Below, piece after piece: positions 1-6,916 of a stretch of 13,559 nt of DNA. Origin of the DNA: Clostridia bacterium (GTDB lineage: Bacteria > Bacillota > DSM-16504 > Desulfitibacterales > Desulfitibacteraceae); contig JAGXSK010000334.1 of the NCBI GenBank assembly GCA_018333845.1, positions 1 to 13,559 of the forward strand, given 5' to 3'. Numbering within the stretch: position 1 is the first letter of the stretch; every line of letters starts with the position of its first letter. The translations under genes were made by a program, and so were the position numbers. The notes below the pieces were generated by a model. That model searched no databases, had not been told where the DNA came from, and was given only the letters and a program-made list of their open reading frames with translations.

Positions 1-282
1 AAGATTTTTTATTGGATGTCCGGGATATTAAGTTTTCTCATTGGCATAACGGGGATAATCCTTATTTTTAGAGGCAGCTTTAGCGGCAGCTGGCTGGTTG
101 CAGCTGCCACAATTCATGGTTTAAGCTCAGTGCTCCTGGTTTCAGCAGTCATTGTCCACGCTTACCTTGGTAGTGCTGCTAATCCAGGAACTTGGAGGGT
201 TTTAATTGATGGAAAGGTATCTGAACAGTGGTGCAGACATCATCATCCACATGCAGATATAGAATATAAGAATAAGGAATAG
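1..282 (+). CDS. fdnI: Formate dehydrogenase gamma subunit (cytochrome b556), C-terminal part, cut by window edge
   Basis: The frame is open from base 1 and ends at TAG 280-282, so only the C-terminal ~93 residues are present; the ATG at 16 is internal. The visible part holds two membrane helices, followed by the family ending HAYLGSAANPGTWRVLIDGK and a histidine-rich tail (HHHPH). Two histidines 14 residues apart in the second helix match the spacing of haem-ligand histidines in the last helix of E. coli FdnI. In that family the gamma subunit anchors the catalytic and Fe-S subunits in the membrane and passes electrons from formate oxidation through haem b to the quinone pool. The alpha and beta subunit genes should lie just upstream, outside the window. 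A terminator follows. The alternative is a related b-type cytochrome of another Mo oxidoreductase, but the C-terminal motif favours formate dehydrogenase. Confidence 0.82.
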   Translation, partial: KIFYWMSGILSFLIGITGIILIFRGSFSGSWLVAAATIHGLSSVLLVSAVIVHAYLGSAANPGTWRVLIDGKVSEQWCRHHHPHADIEYKNKE

Positions 283-338
283 ACCTTCTTGGGGGGATTT
301 GCTGCTAAAGTGTCCAGAATCTGTACATAGTGGAAGTC

Positions 339-376
339 AAAAAAAGTAGTTTTTAAAAAGGAAACTACTTTTTTTT
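339..376 (+). terminator. Rho-independent terminator after the formate dehydrogenase cytochrome gene
   Basis: A perfect 14-bp inverted repeat (339-352 with 362-375) has a short loop. Its A-rich left arm and T-rich right arm surround a GTAGTTT/AAACTAC core, and a run of eight T closes it. Because both arms are homopolymeric at the outside, it could stop transcription from either strand. It sits about 57 bases after the cytochrome stop codon and separates that operon from the ferredoxin operon. Confidence 0.8.
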
Positions 377-530
377 GTGGAAATAATAATACGGCAAATA
401 GTAATCTTTTCGCACTGATTAACTAATATTACTTTTTGCAGTGAAATCATCATTTATATTATTTCTTTTAAAGTACTTGTAAATAAAGGTTAGATTTAAA
501 TGATAAATACTACATGGGAGGGGAGCTTAC

Positions 531-911
531 TTGAAAAGTTTAAAGGTTAAAATTGAGTTATGTGATGGTTGCGGTATCTGTGAATTAACATGTTCCAAGG
601 TCCAATTCAAGGAGGAAAACAGGGAGAAGTCTGCCATCAGGGTAAGTGAGAAAGCAGAGGGATACGAAATAAACGTCTGCAACCAATGTGGTGAATGTGT
701 GGAGGTTTGTCCTACCCTGGCGCTCCATAAGAACAAACTGGGGATAATAATGGTTGACAAGGAAAAGTGTGTGGGTTGTTTTGCCTGTATAGGCTTTTGT
801 CCAACCCTTTCAATGAGAATGCATGGGGATTATCTAGAACCTTTTAAGTGCATTGCCTGTGGCAAATGTGCCAGGGAGTGTCCTACAGAAACACTGTATA
901 TAGAAAGATAA
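531..911 (+). CDS. 4Fe-4S ferredoxin with four cluster motifs, probable electron partner of the adjacent aldehyde oxidoreductase
   Basis: This 126-aa soluble protein starts at TTG 531, seven bases or so after a strong GGGAGGGGAG ribosome binding site. Sixteen cysteines fall into four sets: C11/14/17/21, C50/53/56/60, C80/83/86/90 and C107/110/113/117. Each follows the CxxCxxCxxxC pattern, the last three followed by Pro, which predicts four [4Fe-4S] clusters. The protein is nearly all cluster-binding sequence, so it is an electron-transfer subunit. It lies 24 bases before an aldehyde ferredoxin oxidoreductase gene, an arrangement like the Fe-S subunit (AorA) of heteromeric AOR enzymes. It probably relays electrons from the tungsten or molybdenum site to another carrier. 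Which carrier accepts them cannot be seen here. Confidence 0.88.
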   Translation: MKSLKVKIELCDGCGICELTCSKVQFKEENREKSAIRVSEKAEGYEINVCNQCGECVEVCPTLALHKNKLGIIMVDKEKCVGCFACIGFCPTLSMRMHGDYLEPFKCIACGKCARECPTETLYIER

Positions 912-935
912 AAACAGAAGGGAGAGTTAAATTTT

Positions 936-3095
936 ATGACCTACAATATAGAAGAAATGAGAAATGCCCGTAAGCTCTTAAAGGAAATGAATTATGACGT
1001 TGGCTCAGTAAACAAGGGCTACACAAATCGTACTCTATATATTAACCTATCGGAAAATAAGATTGAAAGCAAACCAGTTACAGAAGAAATTAAGGATAAG
1101 TTTATAGGCGGCAGGGGCTTTGGTCTTTATTATTTATGGAATGCTGTTACTGAAAATACTAAATGGAATGATCCAGAAAATGAAATAATCATCTCATCTG
1201 GCCCTATTGGCGGCATTACACAATACCCAGGTACTGGCAAATCCCTGGTAGTGAGTTTATCACCTCTAACAGGAATACCAATAGACAGCAATGTGGGTGG
1301 GTATTTTGGTCCCTATTTAAAGTTCTCTGGGTGGGATGCCTTGGAGCTTCAAGGAAAGGCTGATAAAGATGTGATAATCTATATAGATGGTGATAATGGC
1401 CGTATAACCATTGAGGAAGCACCCCTTGAAGAGGTAGACTCCCATCTTATTGCTGAGCACTTGACGGAAATGTATGCAGACAGTGAATATGACAAGAGAA
1501 ACATCTCAGTAGTATCAGCAGGCAAGGGAGCCGAGAATTCCCTTATTGGTTTATTGAATTTTTCTTTCTGGGATCTTAAAAGAAATGCACTTAGAATCAA
1601 GCAGGCCGGTCGGGGTGGAATTGGAACAGTCTTTAGAGACAAGAAAGTCAAGGCAATAGTTGTTAAATTCTCCAATACAAAGGGAGATTCTAATAAGCCA
1701 GCCGACAGGCAAAAGGTAGCCAAGCTAGGCATTAAGCTCCATAAGGAGATTCATGACCTGGATGATAAGCAAAACAGAATGAGAAAGACCGGCACAGCTT
1801 ATTTGACAGAAATTATGAATGACTATGATCTGCTGCCAACGAACAATTTTAAATTTGGTTCCCATCCAGATGCCCATAAGCTTTCCTCCAAGGAGTTCAG
1901 TAAATGGTTCCAACTGAGTGGAAGTGACGGCTGCTGGTTTGGGTGTACATTGGCCTGCTGTAAGGTAGTTCCAGATTTTGAGCTCCTTACCGGTCCATAC
2001 AAGGGGCAAAAGGTAGTTGTTGATGGCCCTGAATATGAAACTGTTGCTGCTGTTGGTTCCAGCTGTGGGATTTTTGACAGTCAGTATGTGCTGGAATCAA
2101 ATTTCTATTGTGATACCTACGGAGTAGATACTATCTCCCTGGGTAATATTACTGGCTTTTGTATGGAATGCTATGAGGAAGGAATAATTAATAAGGAGAT
2201 AACTGGCGGTCTTGAGCTTAATTTTGGCAATAGGGAAGCTGCTCTAGAGCTCCTGCACCAGATGGCCAGGGGGGAAGGCTTTGGTAAAGTTGCTGGCCTG
2301 GGTGTGCGCAAGTTAAAAGAAATATTTGTTAAAGAATATGGTGCTGATCCAGAATTCCTGGATGATATAGGCATGGAAAACAAGGGATTAGAGTACTCCA
2401 TGTACATGCCAAAGGAATCCCTGGCCCAGCAGGGCGGATATGCTTTAACCAACAAGGGACCACAGCATGACGAGGCCTGGTTGATTTTCATGGATATGGT
2501 AAATAACCAGCTTCCAACCTTTGAGGACAAGGCAGAAGCCCTCTTCTATTTCCCAATCTTTAGAACCTGGTTTGGGCTGGTAGGCCTTTGTAAACTCCCC
2601 TGGAATGACATAGTGCCTGCAGATAACCATACAAGAGAGAATGCCCAAAATGTTCCCGAACACCAGGAAAACTATGTACAGCTCTTTACGGCAATTACCG
2701 GCAGGAAAATGGAAATGGCGGACTTGATAAATCATTCAGCACCTGTATACAACTTCCAGAGGGTATTTAACTTTAAGATGGGTTATGGCAGCAGAGAACA
2801 TGACAAGGCCCCCATGCGCTCCCTGGGACCTGCAACATTGGAAGAGTATTTATCAAGAGAAGAAAGATACGACAAGCAGTTAAAAGAATTAGTAGGTATT
2901 GACCCAGAAGGTATGAGTGCAGAAGAAAAGCTAAAAGCCATTAGAAAATATAGAAGAGACCAATATAATACCCTCTGCGATACAGTATATGCCAGAAGAG
3001 GCTGGACAGAAAATGCTGTTCCCAAGGTTGAGACGCTTAAAAAGTGGGGCATTGACTTCCCCGATGTTGTGGAAGTAGTTAAAAAGCACCTCTAG
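936..3095 (+). CDS. Aldehyde ferredoxin oxidoreductase family protein (tungsten/molybdenum bis-pyranopterin enzyme)
   Basis: At 719 aa it is longer than the ~605-aa Pyrococcus AOR. An N-terminal extension of about 25 residues precedes the usual AOR start (around GYTNRTLYINLS). The AOR N-terminal cofactor domain (roughly residues 27-245) is recognisable from GGRGFG, GPIGG, GTGKS and SNVGGYFGPYLKFSGWDA. The C-terminal domains follow, with DGPEYET and the GVDTISLGN block. Likely [4Fe-4S] ligands are C333, C337, C341 and C552 (GLCKLPW). The first spacing is CxxxC, not the CxxC of the characterised archaeal enzyme. Family members oxidise aldehydes to acids with ferredoxin as acceptor, or reduce acids in reverse; some relatives (BamB) act on benzoyl-CoA. 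The substrate cannot be told from sequence. A ribosome binding site (GGGAGAG) lies about 9 bases before the ATG, and the gene sits between a ferredoxin and a ThiS/MoaD-like gene. Confidence 0.9.
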   Translation: MTYNIEEMRNARKLLKEMNYDVGSVNKGYTNRTLYINLSENKIESKPVTEEIKDKFIGGRGFGLYYLWNAVTENTKWNDPENEIIISSGPIGGITQYPGTGKSLVVSLSPLTGIPIDSNVGGYFGPYLKFSGWDALELQGKADKDVIIYIDGDNGRITIEEAPLEEVDSHLIAEHLTEMYADSEYDKRNISVVSAGKGAENSLIGLLNFSFWDLKRNALRIKQAGRGGIGTVFRDKKVKAIVVKFSNTKGDSNKPADRQKVAKLGIKLHKEIHDLDDKQNRMRKTGTAYLTEIMNDYDLLPTNNFKFGSHPDAHKLSSKEFSKWFQLSGSDGCWFGCTLACCKVVPDFELLTGPYKGQKVVVDGPEYETVAAVGSSCGIFDSQYVLESNFYCDTYGVDTISLGNITGFCMECYEEGIINKEITGGLELNFGNREAALELLHQMARGEGFGKVAGLGVRKLKEIFVKEYGADPEFLDDIGMENKGLEYSMYMPKESLAQQGGYALTNKGPQHDEAWLIFMDMVNNQLPTFEDKAEALFYFPIFRTWFGLVGLCKLPWNDIVPADNHTRENAQNVPEHQENYVQLFTAITGRKMEMADLINHSAPVYNFQRVFNFKMGYGSREHDKAPMRSLGPATLEEYLSREERYDKQLKELVGIDPEGMSAEEKLKAIRKYRRDQYNTLCDTVYARRGWTENAVPKVETLKKWGIDFPDVVEVVKKHL

Positions 3096-3156
3096 TTTTA
3101 GCGGTTTTGAAATGGGAAGAAAGATACAGTAATATGAAATTTGCAAGGGTGATATT

Positions 3157-3354
3157 ATGATTAAGGTTAATGGAAGAAATGTTGACTGGGAAGAAGGAAT
3201 GACAATAGAGACTGTTTTGGAAAAGTACAACTTCACCTACCCGTCCATAGTGGTTAGTGTTAATGGTACGGTGATACACAAGGATAAATATGCTGCCACA
3301 GTTATCAATGATGGAGATGACGTCAAGGTAATCCACATGGTTGCAGGAGGATAA
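3157..3354 (+). CDS. ThiS/MoaD-family sulfur carrier protein
   Basis: This 65-aa beta-grasp ubiquitin-like protein ends in the diagnostic diglycine (VAGG). That C-terminus is adenylated and thiocarboxylated in ThiS and MoaD so it can donate sulfur. The length, the VNG motifs and the VKVIHMVAGG ending fit the family. The start is ATG 3157 after AAGGGTGAT. It is the third gene of the aldehyde oxidoreductase operon, 61 bases after its stop, and no thiazole genes are near. The context therefore favours a MoaD-like role: supplying dithiolene sulfur for the enzyme's molybdopterin or tungstopterin. By sequence alone ThiS-like thiamine synthesis remains possible. The E1-like activating enzyme is not in the window. 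The terminator stem begins inside the stop codon. Confidence 0.8.
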   Translation: MIKVNGRNVDWEEGMTIETVLEKYNFTYPSIVVSVNGTVIHKDKYAATVINDGDDVKVIHMVAGG

Positions 3355-3386
3355 GACAAGGGGACGGTTCCTTTGTCTTGTTTTTT
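3353..3386 (+). terminator. Terminator hairpin of the aldehyde oxidoreductase operon, REP-like sequence
   Basis: The arms at 3353-3362 and 3370-3379 pair over 10 bp, one of them a G-T wobble. The loop is GACGGTT and a run of six T follows at 3381-3386. The left arm starts within the TAA stop of the sulfur-carrier gene. The core (GACAAGGGGACGGTTCC then TTTGTC) resembles a palindrome I recall as dispersed in many Peptococcaceae-type genomes. It may thus be a repeat element serving as terminator; only one copy is in this window. Confidence 0.75.
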
Positions 3387-3518
3387 GCCATCCATTATGA
3401 TTGAATTTAGAAAAACGTGGACTTAATAGGGTTGCGAATATATTATTTTATTAGGAGAAGACTATTTGCATATTTACATATGATAGTAGTAGAATTTTAA
3501 AGGTCAAGGTGATTTTAA

Positions 3519-4505
3519 ATGGAAAATAAAGAAAAGAAAATTCTCCTGATAACTACTGGAGGTACAATTGCCAGCAAAAAGGACTGGGAGACAGGCAGGG
3601 TTCAATCTGGTGTCATTAGTGGGTACAATCTAGCAGCCTTAATACCAGATTGGAAGGATTTTGCCTGCCATGTGGTTGATCTGTTTCAACTGCCTAGTGG
3701 TCACCTTAAAATGCTTCATTTAAGGGAGATGGTCCAGACCATCAAGGATGCCTTCCAGGAAGGCTGCTGCCAGGGGGTTGTTTTAACCCATGGTACAGAT
3801 ACCCTTGAGGAAACAGCTTACTTCCTGGATCTAGTACTCCATGGCTGCGGACCCGTAGTATTAACTGGCTCCCAACTGCCTCCAGAGGAAATAGCATCAG
3901 ATGCCTTGAGAAACCTTAAGGATTCTCTTATAGCAGCCTTAAGTGAGGAGAGTCAGGATAAAGGTGTGCTCGTTGTATTTAACGGTAAAATTTATGCTGC
4001 GTCTGAAGTCATCAAGGTGCATACCAGCAATTTAGATGCCTTTGCTGCCCCTGGTTGGGGACCTATAGGCTACCTTGATGAAAGGGAGGTAATCTATAAA
4101 AGAGTAGTTAGCAAACGCGCAAAGCTTGCCCTGGGAACGAGCTCAAGGGAACCCAAAGTTTATATAATTTCCTTTGCATTGGGTATGGACGGATGCCTTA
4201 TAGATAAAGCCCTGGAGGCAGGGGCAGAAGGACTCGTGTTAGAGGGCTTTGGCAGGGGGCAGATACCGCCAGAAGCCGTGGAACAGTTGGAAAAGGCAGT
4301 TAAAAAAGGGATACCAGTAGTACTAACTACTAGATGTTACGAAGGCTCAGTTAAGGGTGTTTATGACTATAGAGGTTCTGCAGCCCAGCTTGAAAAGATG
4401 GGTGTAATTCTCGGAAAGGATTTGCCTAAACAAAAAGCAAGAATCAAGTTAATCCTTGCCCTTGCTAACAATATGAGTGTTAAGGAGATAAATGAACTAT
4501 TCTGA
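3519..4505 (+). CDS. ansA: L-asparaginase (bacterial type I/II family), cytoplasmic
   Basis: This 328-aa protein hydrolyses L-asparagine to aspartate and ammonia. Both catalytic signatures are present: TTGGTIAS near the N-terminus (nucleophile T16) and THGTDTLEETAYF (T93-D94 of the second triad, with K166 in VIKVHT as the matching lysine). LTGSQLP, FALGMDG and the C-terminal LILALANN are also family-typical. No signal peptide is visible, so the enzyme should be cytoplasmic. It starts at ATG 3519 after AAGGTGAT. It is a single-gene unit between the upstream terminator and a convergent TetR gene, whose coding end it overlaps by 9 bp. No transporter or aspartase is alongside. A weak TTGCAT-N18-TAGAAT promoter may lie at 3466-3495. 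A glutaminase-asparaginase is a possible alternative specificity. Confidence 0.9.
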   Translation: MENKEKKILLITTGGTIASKKDWETGRVQSGVISGYNLAALIPDWKDFACHVVDLFQLPSGHLKMLHLREMVQTIKDAFQEGCCQGVVLTHGTDTLEETAYFLDLVLHGCGPVVLTGSQLPPEEIASDALRNLKDSLIAALSEESQDKGVLVVFNGKIYAASEVIKVHTSNLDAFAAPGWGPIGYLDEREVIYKRVVSKRAKLALGTSSREPKVYIISFALGMDGCLIDKALEAGAEGLVLEGFGRGQIPPEAVEQLEKAVKKGIPVVLTTRCYEGSVKGVYDYRGSAAQLEKMGVILGKDLPKQKARIKLILALANNMSVKEINELF

Positions 4506-5117
4506 GGTCAGTCCATACATGTTGTAGTGAAAGAGATATTTTGTTGCAGAAATAAGATCAAAGGGTCTGTCGGCCTTGAGCCAGCTGATTAAAAGTGCAT
4601 AAAAACCCCCCACCAGAGCCAGGGCAGCCACCTGGGTATTCTGGGGCGGAATTAAATTTTTTGCTACTGCTTCATTTAGGTCTTCAAGGGTTAACTGGAC
4701 TAGCCCATCCTGTAAAGCTAAAAGGCGGGTATTGATAAGTGGGCTGGCATTTGGTGCCTGGATAAGCATGAGCTTGGCAAGGCTTCTTTCTTTGATGAAA
4801 AGGTCTACACACGCGTCCATTGAAGCCTCAAGCTTACTTAATGTATCAGCTGCTTTTTTTCTTTCTTCTTTAATGTGGGTCAGGAGTTCCTCGTACATTT
4901 CCTCCACAAGTGCTTCAAAAAAACCCTCCTTGTTTTTAAAATACAGATAAAAGGTTCCGGTAGCAATTCCTGCAACCCTTGCAATATCCCTCATGGAGGC
5001 CTTATGAAAACCCTTTTCTGCAAAAACTTCCTTGGCAGCTTTTATAATAGCTCTTTCTTTATCCTTGAGCTTGCTTTTTGCACTTTTTTGTTCAAATGCT
5101 TTCACCTTATACACCAC
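4497..5117 (-). CDS. TetR/AcrR-family transcriptional regulator
   Basis: This 206-aa one-component regulator has a typical TetR N-terminal helix-turn-helix at about residues 22-68 (KAAKEVFAEKGFHKASMRDI, then GIATGTFYLYFKNKEGFFEA). The C-terminal ligand domain is variable and does not reveal an inducer. The longest frame starts at GTG 5117, but no good ribosome binding site precedes it. In-frame GTG codons at 5114 and 5105 are alternatives, and 5105 has GGTGG at a plausible distance. The basic, Lys-rich stretch before the helix-turn-helix (KSAKSKLKDKER) is common in the family. The gene converges on the asparaginase gene and diverges from hicA, so its target may be itself or something distant. 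Paired TAA-N4-TTA palindromes upstream are candidate operator sites. Confidence 0.88.
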   Translation of the reverse strand: MVYKVKAFEQKSAKSKLKDKERAIIKAAKEVFAEKGFHKASMRDIARVAGIATGTFYLYFKNKEGFFEALVEEMYEELLTHIKEERKKAADTLSKLEASMDACVDLFIKERSLAKLMLIQAPNASPLINTRLLALQDGLVQLTLEDLNEAVAKNLIPPQNTQVAALALVGGFYALLISWLKADRPFDLISATKYLFHYNMYGLTSE

Positions 5118-5130
5118 CAGACATTAAAGC

Positions 5131-5169
5131 TAATATATTAAATATAACTTATTATACCTTAACATGTTA
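5131..5169 (-). promoter_or_regulatory. Candidate TetR operator pair and -10 box upstream of the TetR gene
   Basis: Two perfect 10-bp palindromes, TAATATATTA (5131-5140) and TAACATGTTA (5160-5169), share TAA-N4-TTA and have centres 29 bp apart. Between them, on the minus strand, lies a perfect TATAAT (5151-5156). No good -35 element is seen at the right distance. TetR proteins often bind such symmetric sites to repress their own gene. The region is AT-rich, so chance palindromes are possible. Confidence 0.4.
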
Positions 5170-5211
5170 TATCTCCTCTAAAATTTTGCACATAGCAATG
5201 GGTATTTTTTA

Positions 5212-5240
5212 TTTACATACGTATTAACACGTGCTAAAAT
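5212..5240 (+). promoter_or_regulatory. Sigma-A-type promoter of hicAB with overlapping palindromic operator candidate
   Basis: TTTACA (5212-5217), a 17-bp spacer and TAAAAT (5235-5240) make a near-consensus promoter, 21 bases before the hicA start codon. A 14-bp palindrome centred on CACGTG (5224-5237, one mismatched pair) overlaps the -10 box. HicB-type antitoxins commonly bind such sites through their C-terminal DNA-binding domain to repress their own operon, so autoregulation is inferred. Confidence 0.65.
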
Positions 5241-5261
5241 TTATTCAAGAGGTGAAAGAAA

Positions 5262-5441
5262 TTGAAAAGACGAGACATAGATAAAAAACTAAAAAGTGGG
5301 GGTTGGGTTATAACACCAGGCAAAAAGCACGATATGGCCAAACACCCCAACAAGCCAGGAATTAAAATCCCTCTACCTAGACACAAAGAAATTAATGAGT
5401 ACACAGCAAAAGGGATCCTTGAAACTGCGGGATTGAAATAA
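5262..5441 (+). CDS. hicA: HicA-family toxin (mRNA interferase)
   Basis: This 59-aa protein starts at TTG 5262 behind an AAGAGGTGA ribosome binding site. It has the compact HicA double-stranded-RNA-binding-like fold signature: KLKSGGWVITPGKKHDMAKH near the N-terminus, with the conserved glycine and the histidine that is catalytic in the family (H23). The C-terminal block IPLPRHKEINEYTAKGIL, ending in AGLK, is characteristic. HicA cleaves mRNA and stops growth when its antitoxin is lost. The cognate hicB follows 71 bases downstream, and a strong promoter sits just upstream. All recognisable motifs are intact, so the toxin is probably functional. Confidence 0.87.
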   Translation: MKRRDIDKKLKSGGWVITPGKKHDMAKHPNKPGIKIPLPRHKEINEYTAKGILETAGLK

Positions 5442-5512
5442 GTCCCACTCTGGGAATCTTATAATAAATACTAAAATAAAATATTAAAGCATGAAAGGTG
5501 GTTAGTACTATT

Positions 5513-5932
5513 ATGAAATATGTTTATCCTGCTATATTTACTCCTCTACCAACAGGTGAGTATGATGTTCGTGTGCCAGATCTACCTGGTTGTATTACTT
5601 GTGGTAGCGATCTAGCTGATGCTATAGAAATGATCCAGGACGCAATCGCTATGTGGCTATGTGATGCCGAAGATAATAAAGAAACAATTCCAGCCCCCGC
5701 TGAAAGTCTAACTGTAGAACATCCTCAGTTTGTGAATTTTATTGTTGCTGATACAGATGAATATCGTCGTGAGTATGATGATAAAGCTGTTAAGAAAACA
5801 CTTACTATTCCAAACTGGTTAAATTCGAAAGCAGAAAAAGCTGGTATAAACTTCTCTCAAACATTACAAACTGCTCTAAAAAAGCAACTCAATGTTCCTA
5901 ATCCATCTCGCAGTACCAAAAAGCAGCCTTAG
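5513..5932 (+). CDS. hicB: HicB-family antitoxin
   Basis: The protein is 139 aa from ATG 5513. The frame could extend to GTG 5498, but that codon lies inside the AAAGGTGGT ribosome binding site that serves the ATG, so 5513 is preferred. Residues ~1-70 form the partial RNase-H-like HicB domain (YPAIFTPLPTGEYDVRVPDL, then PGC and DAIEMIQDAIAMWL), which binds and blocks HicA. A C-terminal segment (KKTLTIPNWLNSKAEKAGIN then FSQTLQTALKKQL) looks like a ribbon-helix-helix DNA-binding domain, as in autoregulating HicB proteins. It is the second gene of the hicAB module. The coding end forms the left arm of its own terminator. A TATAAT at 5460-5465 in the hicA-hicB gap could give extra antitoxin-only transcription, but its -35 is poor. 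Confidence 0.87.
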   Translation: MKYVYPAIFTPLPTGEYDVRVPDLPGCITCGSDLADAIEMIQDAIAMWLCDAEDNKETIPAPAESLTVEHPQFVNFIVADTDEYRREYDDKAVKKTLTIPNWLNSKAEKAGINFSQTLQTALKKQLNVPNPSRSTKKQP

Positions 5933-5945
5933 TTAGGCTGCTTTT
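5919..5945. terminator. Bidirectional terminator between hicB and the convergent tadG-like gene
   Basis: A perfect 11-bp stem (AAAAGCAGCCT at 5919-5929 with its complement at 5935-5945) encloses a 5-base loop. T-rich sequence follows on the plus strand and a T run on the minus strand. The stem covers the hicB stop codon region and lies just past the stop of the minus-strand gene, so it likely ends both transcripts. Confidence 0.82.
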
Positions 5946-5953
5946 AAATTCTT

Positions 5954-6874
5954 TTATTTAGTGAGTTTTACACCTCTAAGTCCAAAATCTGTCTGTCCAC
6001 TATCAATGCTGCCGCTGGTGGTATATTGAATAAAACGTCCCGATATTTGAGAATGCCCATATGGCGGAGTAAAGACAACTGGATCCAGAATAAAAACGGC
6101 AAAGCCCCTGACGGTTACATATTTTGCCCCATTTGGCGGGGTACCTTCAAAAACTGGCACAGTTATAATCCGCGAGCAGCCCTCCTGGTAATTATTATAT
6201 GTGCAGCCGTGGGTGCAGTTGTTAATTAAATATTCTAATCCCTCTCTAATATGAATGGATGATATGTTACCCGGCTGTGTTTTAATTTTATCTCCTACTT
6301 TAATTGTTCCGTCATATCCATATTTCAGGTTTTCTCCAACTTGTGGTGCACCGGCAGCTCCTAACCTGATATAACCGTAGTTGCCTGTTGCACCGCCCTG
6401 GGCGCCTTCTTTTAAGACATAATTTTTTCCATACTCCAGGTTAGTATCATAGATGGCCAGGGGCCTTAATCCACTATCAATGGAGGTAATAGGTCCTGAA
6501 ATGGCAGTTGCTGATGCTTTAACTATTCCTTGATTAAAACCGAAAATCCTCATAAATGTATAATTGACCTGGACCTCCCCTTCTATCTGCAGGGATTTAT
6601 TTGTTTCAGACACATAAACGTTGATGGTGTCCTTGTTAAACCCATTTTTTTCAATATATGCTTCTGCAGTGTTTATTGCCAGGGTGCTGTCTTCATATAA
6701 TGACTGGGAGCCTGCCAAAGCTGCAGCATCTACTGCATTTTGAAATTTTGCCTTTGTAATGTATAGCAAGCCACCATCCACGGCCAGTCCGGCAAGCCCA
6801 CAGACAACCATCATAACCAGGGCAGTCAAGACAATTATTGAGCCCCTTTCTGATTTCAATAGTTTCCCAGGCAT
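5954..6874 (-). CDS. TadE/TadG-like (Flp pilus assembly-like) membrane-anchored protein
   Basis: This protein is 306 aa from ATG 6874. The frame extends to TTG 6892, but an AAGGAG ribosome binding site (6882-6887) lies between the two and points to 6874. The N-terminus has the Tad-like pattern: a short basic stretch (KLLKSERGS), one hydrophobic segment (IIVLTALVMMVVCGLAGLAV), then DGGLLYITKAKFQNAVDAAA with LAGSQSL, as in pilin-like TadE/TadG proteins. The rest should be outside the membrane. It includes a cysteine cluster (CTHGC, then a third Cys nine residues on) that could form a disulfide. TadG-type proteins accompany tight-adherence pilus machinery, but no other tad genes are in the window, so this is an orphan. 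It is transcribed alone, ending at the shared terminator with hicB. Its exact role is unknown. Confidence 0.75.
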   Translation of the reverse strand: MPGKLLKSERGSIIVLTALVMMVVCGLAGLAVDGGLLYITKAKFQNAVDAAALAGSQSLYEDSTLAINTAEAYIEKNGFNKDTINVYVSETNKSLQIEGEVQVNYTFMRIFGFNQGIVKASATAISGPITSIDSGLRPLAIYDTNLEYGKNYVLKEGAQGGATGNYGYIRLGAAGAPQVGENLKYGYDGTIKVGDKIKTQPGNISSIHIREGLEYLINNCTHGCTYNNYQEGCSRIITVPVFEGTPPNGAKYVTVRGFAVFILDPVVFTPPYGHSQISGRFIQYTTSGSIDSGQTDFGLRGVKLTK

Positions 6875-6916
6875 ATAATCACTCCTTGGCAATTAATTTG
6901 GGTTGATAAAAATAAT

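Noticed and set aside
299..349. A 16-codon frame (TTG start after GGGGGG) downstream of the formate dehydrogenase cytochrome gene
   Set aside because: It is too short and runs into the terminator hairpin, with no recognisable motif.
1216..3052. Several minus-strand open frames inside the aldehyde oxidoreductase gene
   Set aside because: The plus-strand frame carries the full family sequence; the antisense frames have no domains or ribosome binding sites.
6026..6229. A 67-codon plus-strand frame within the tadG-like gene
   Set aside because: It is antisense to a gene with a clear ribosome binding site and Tad-type N-terminus, and shows no protein features.
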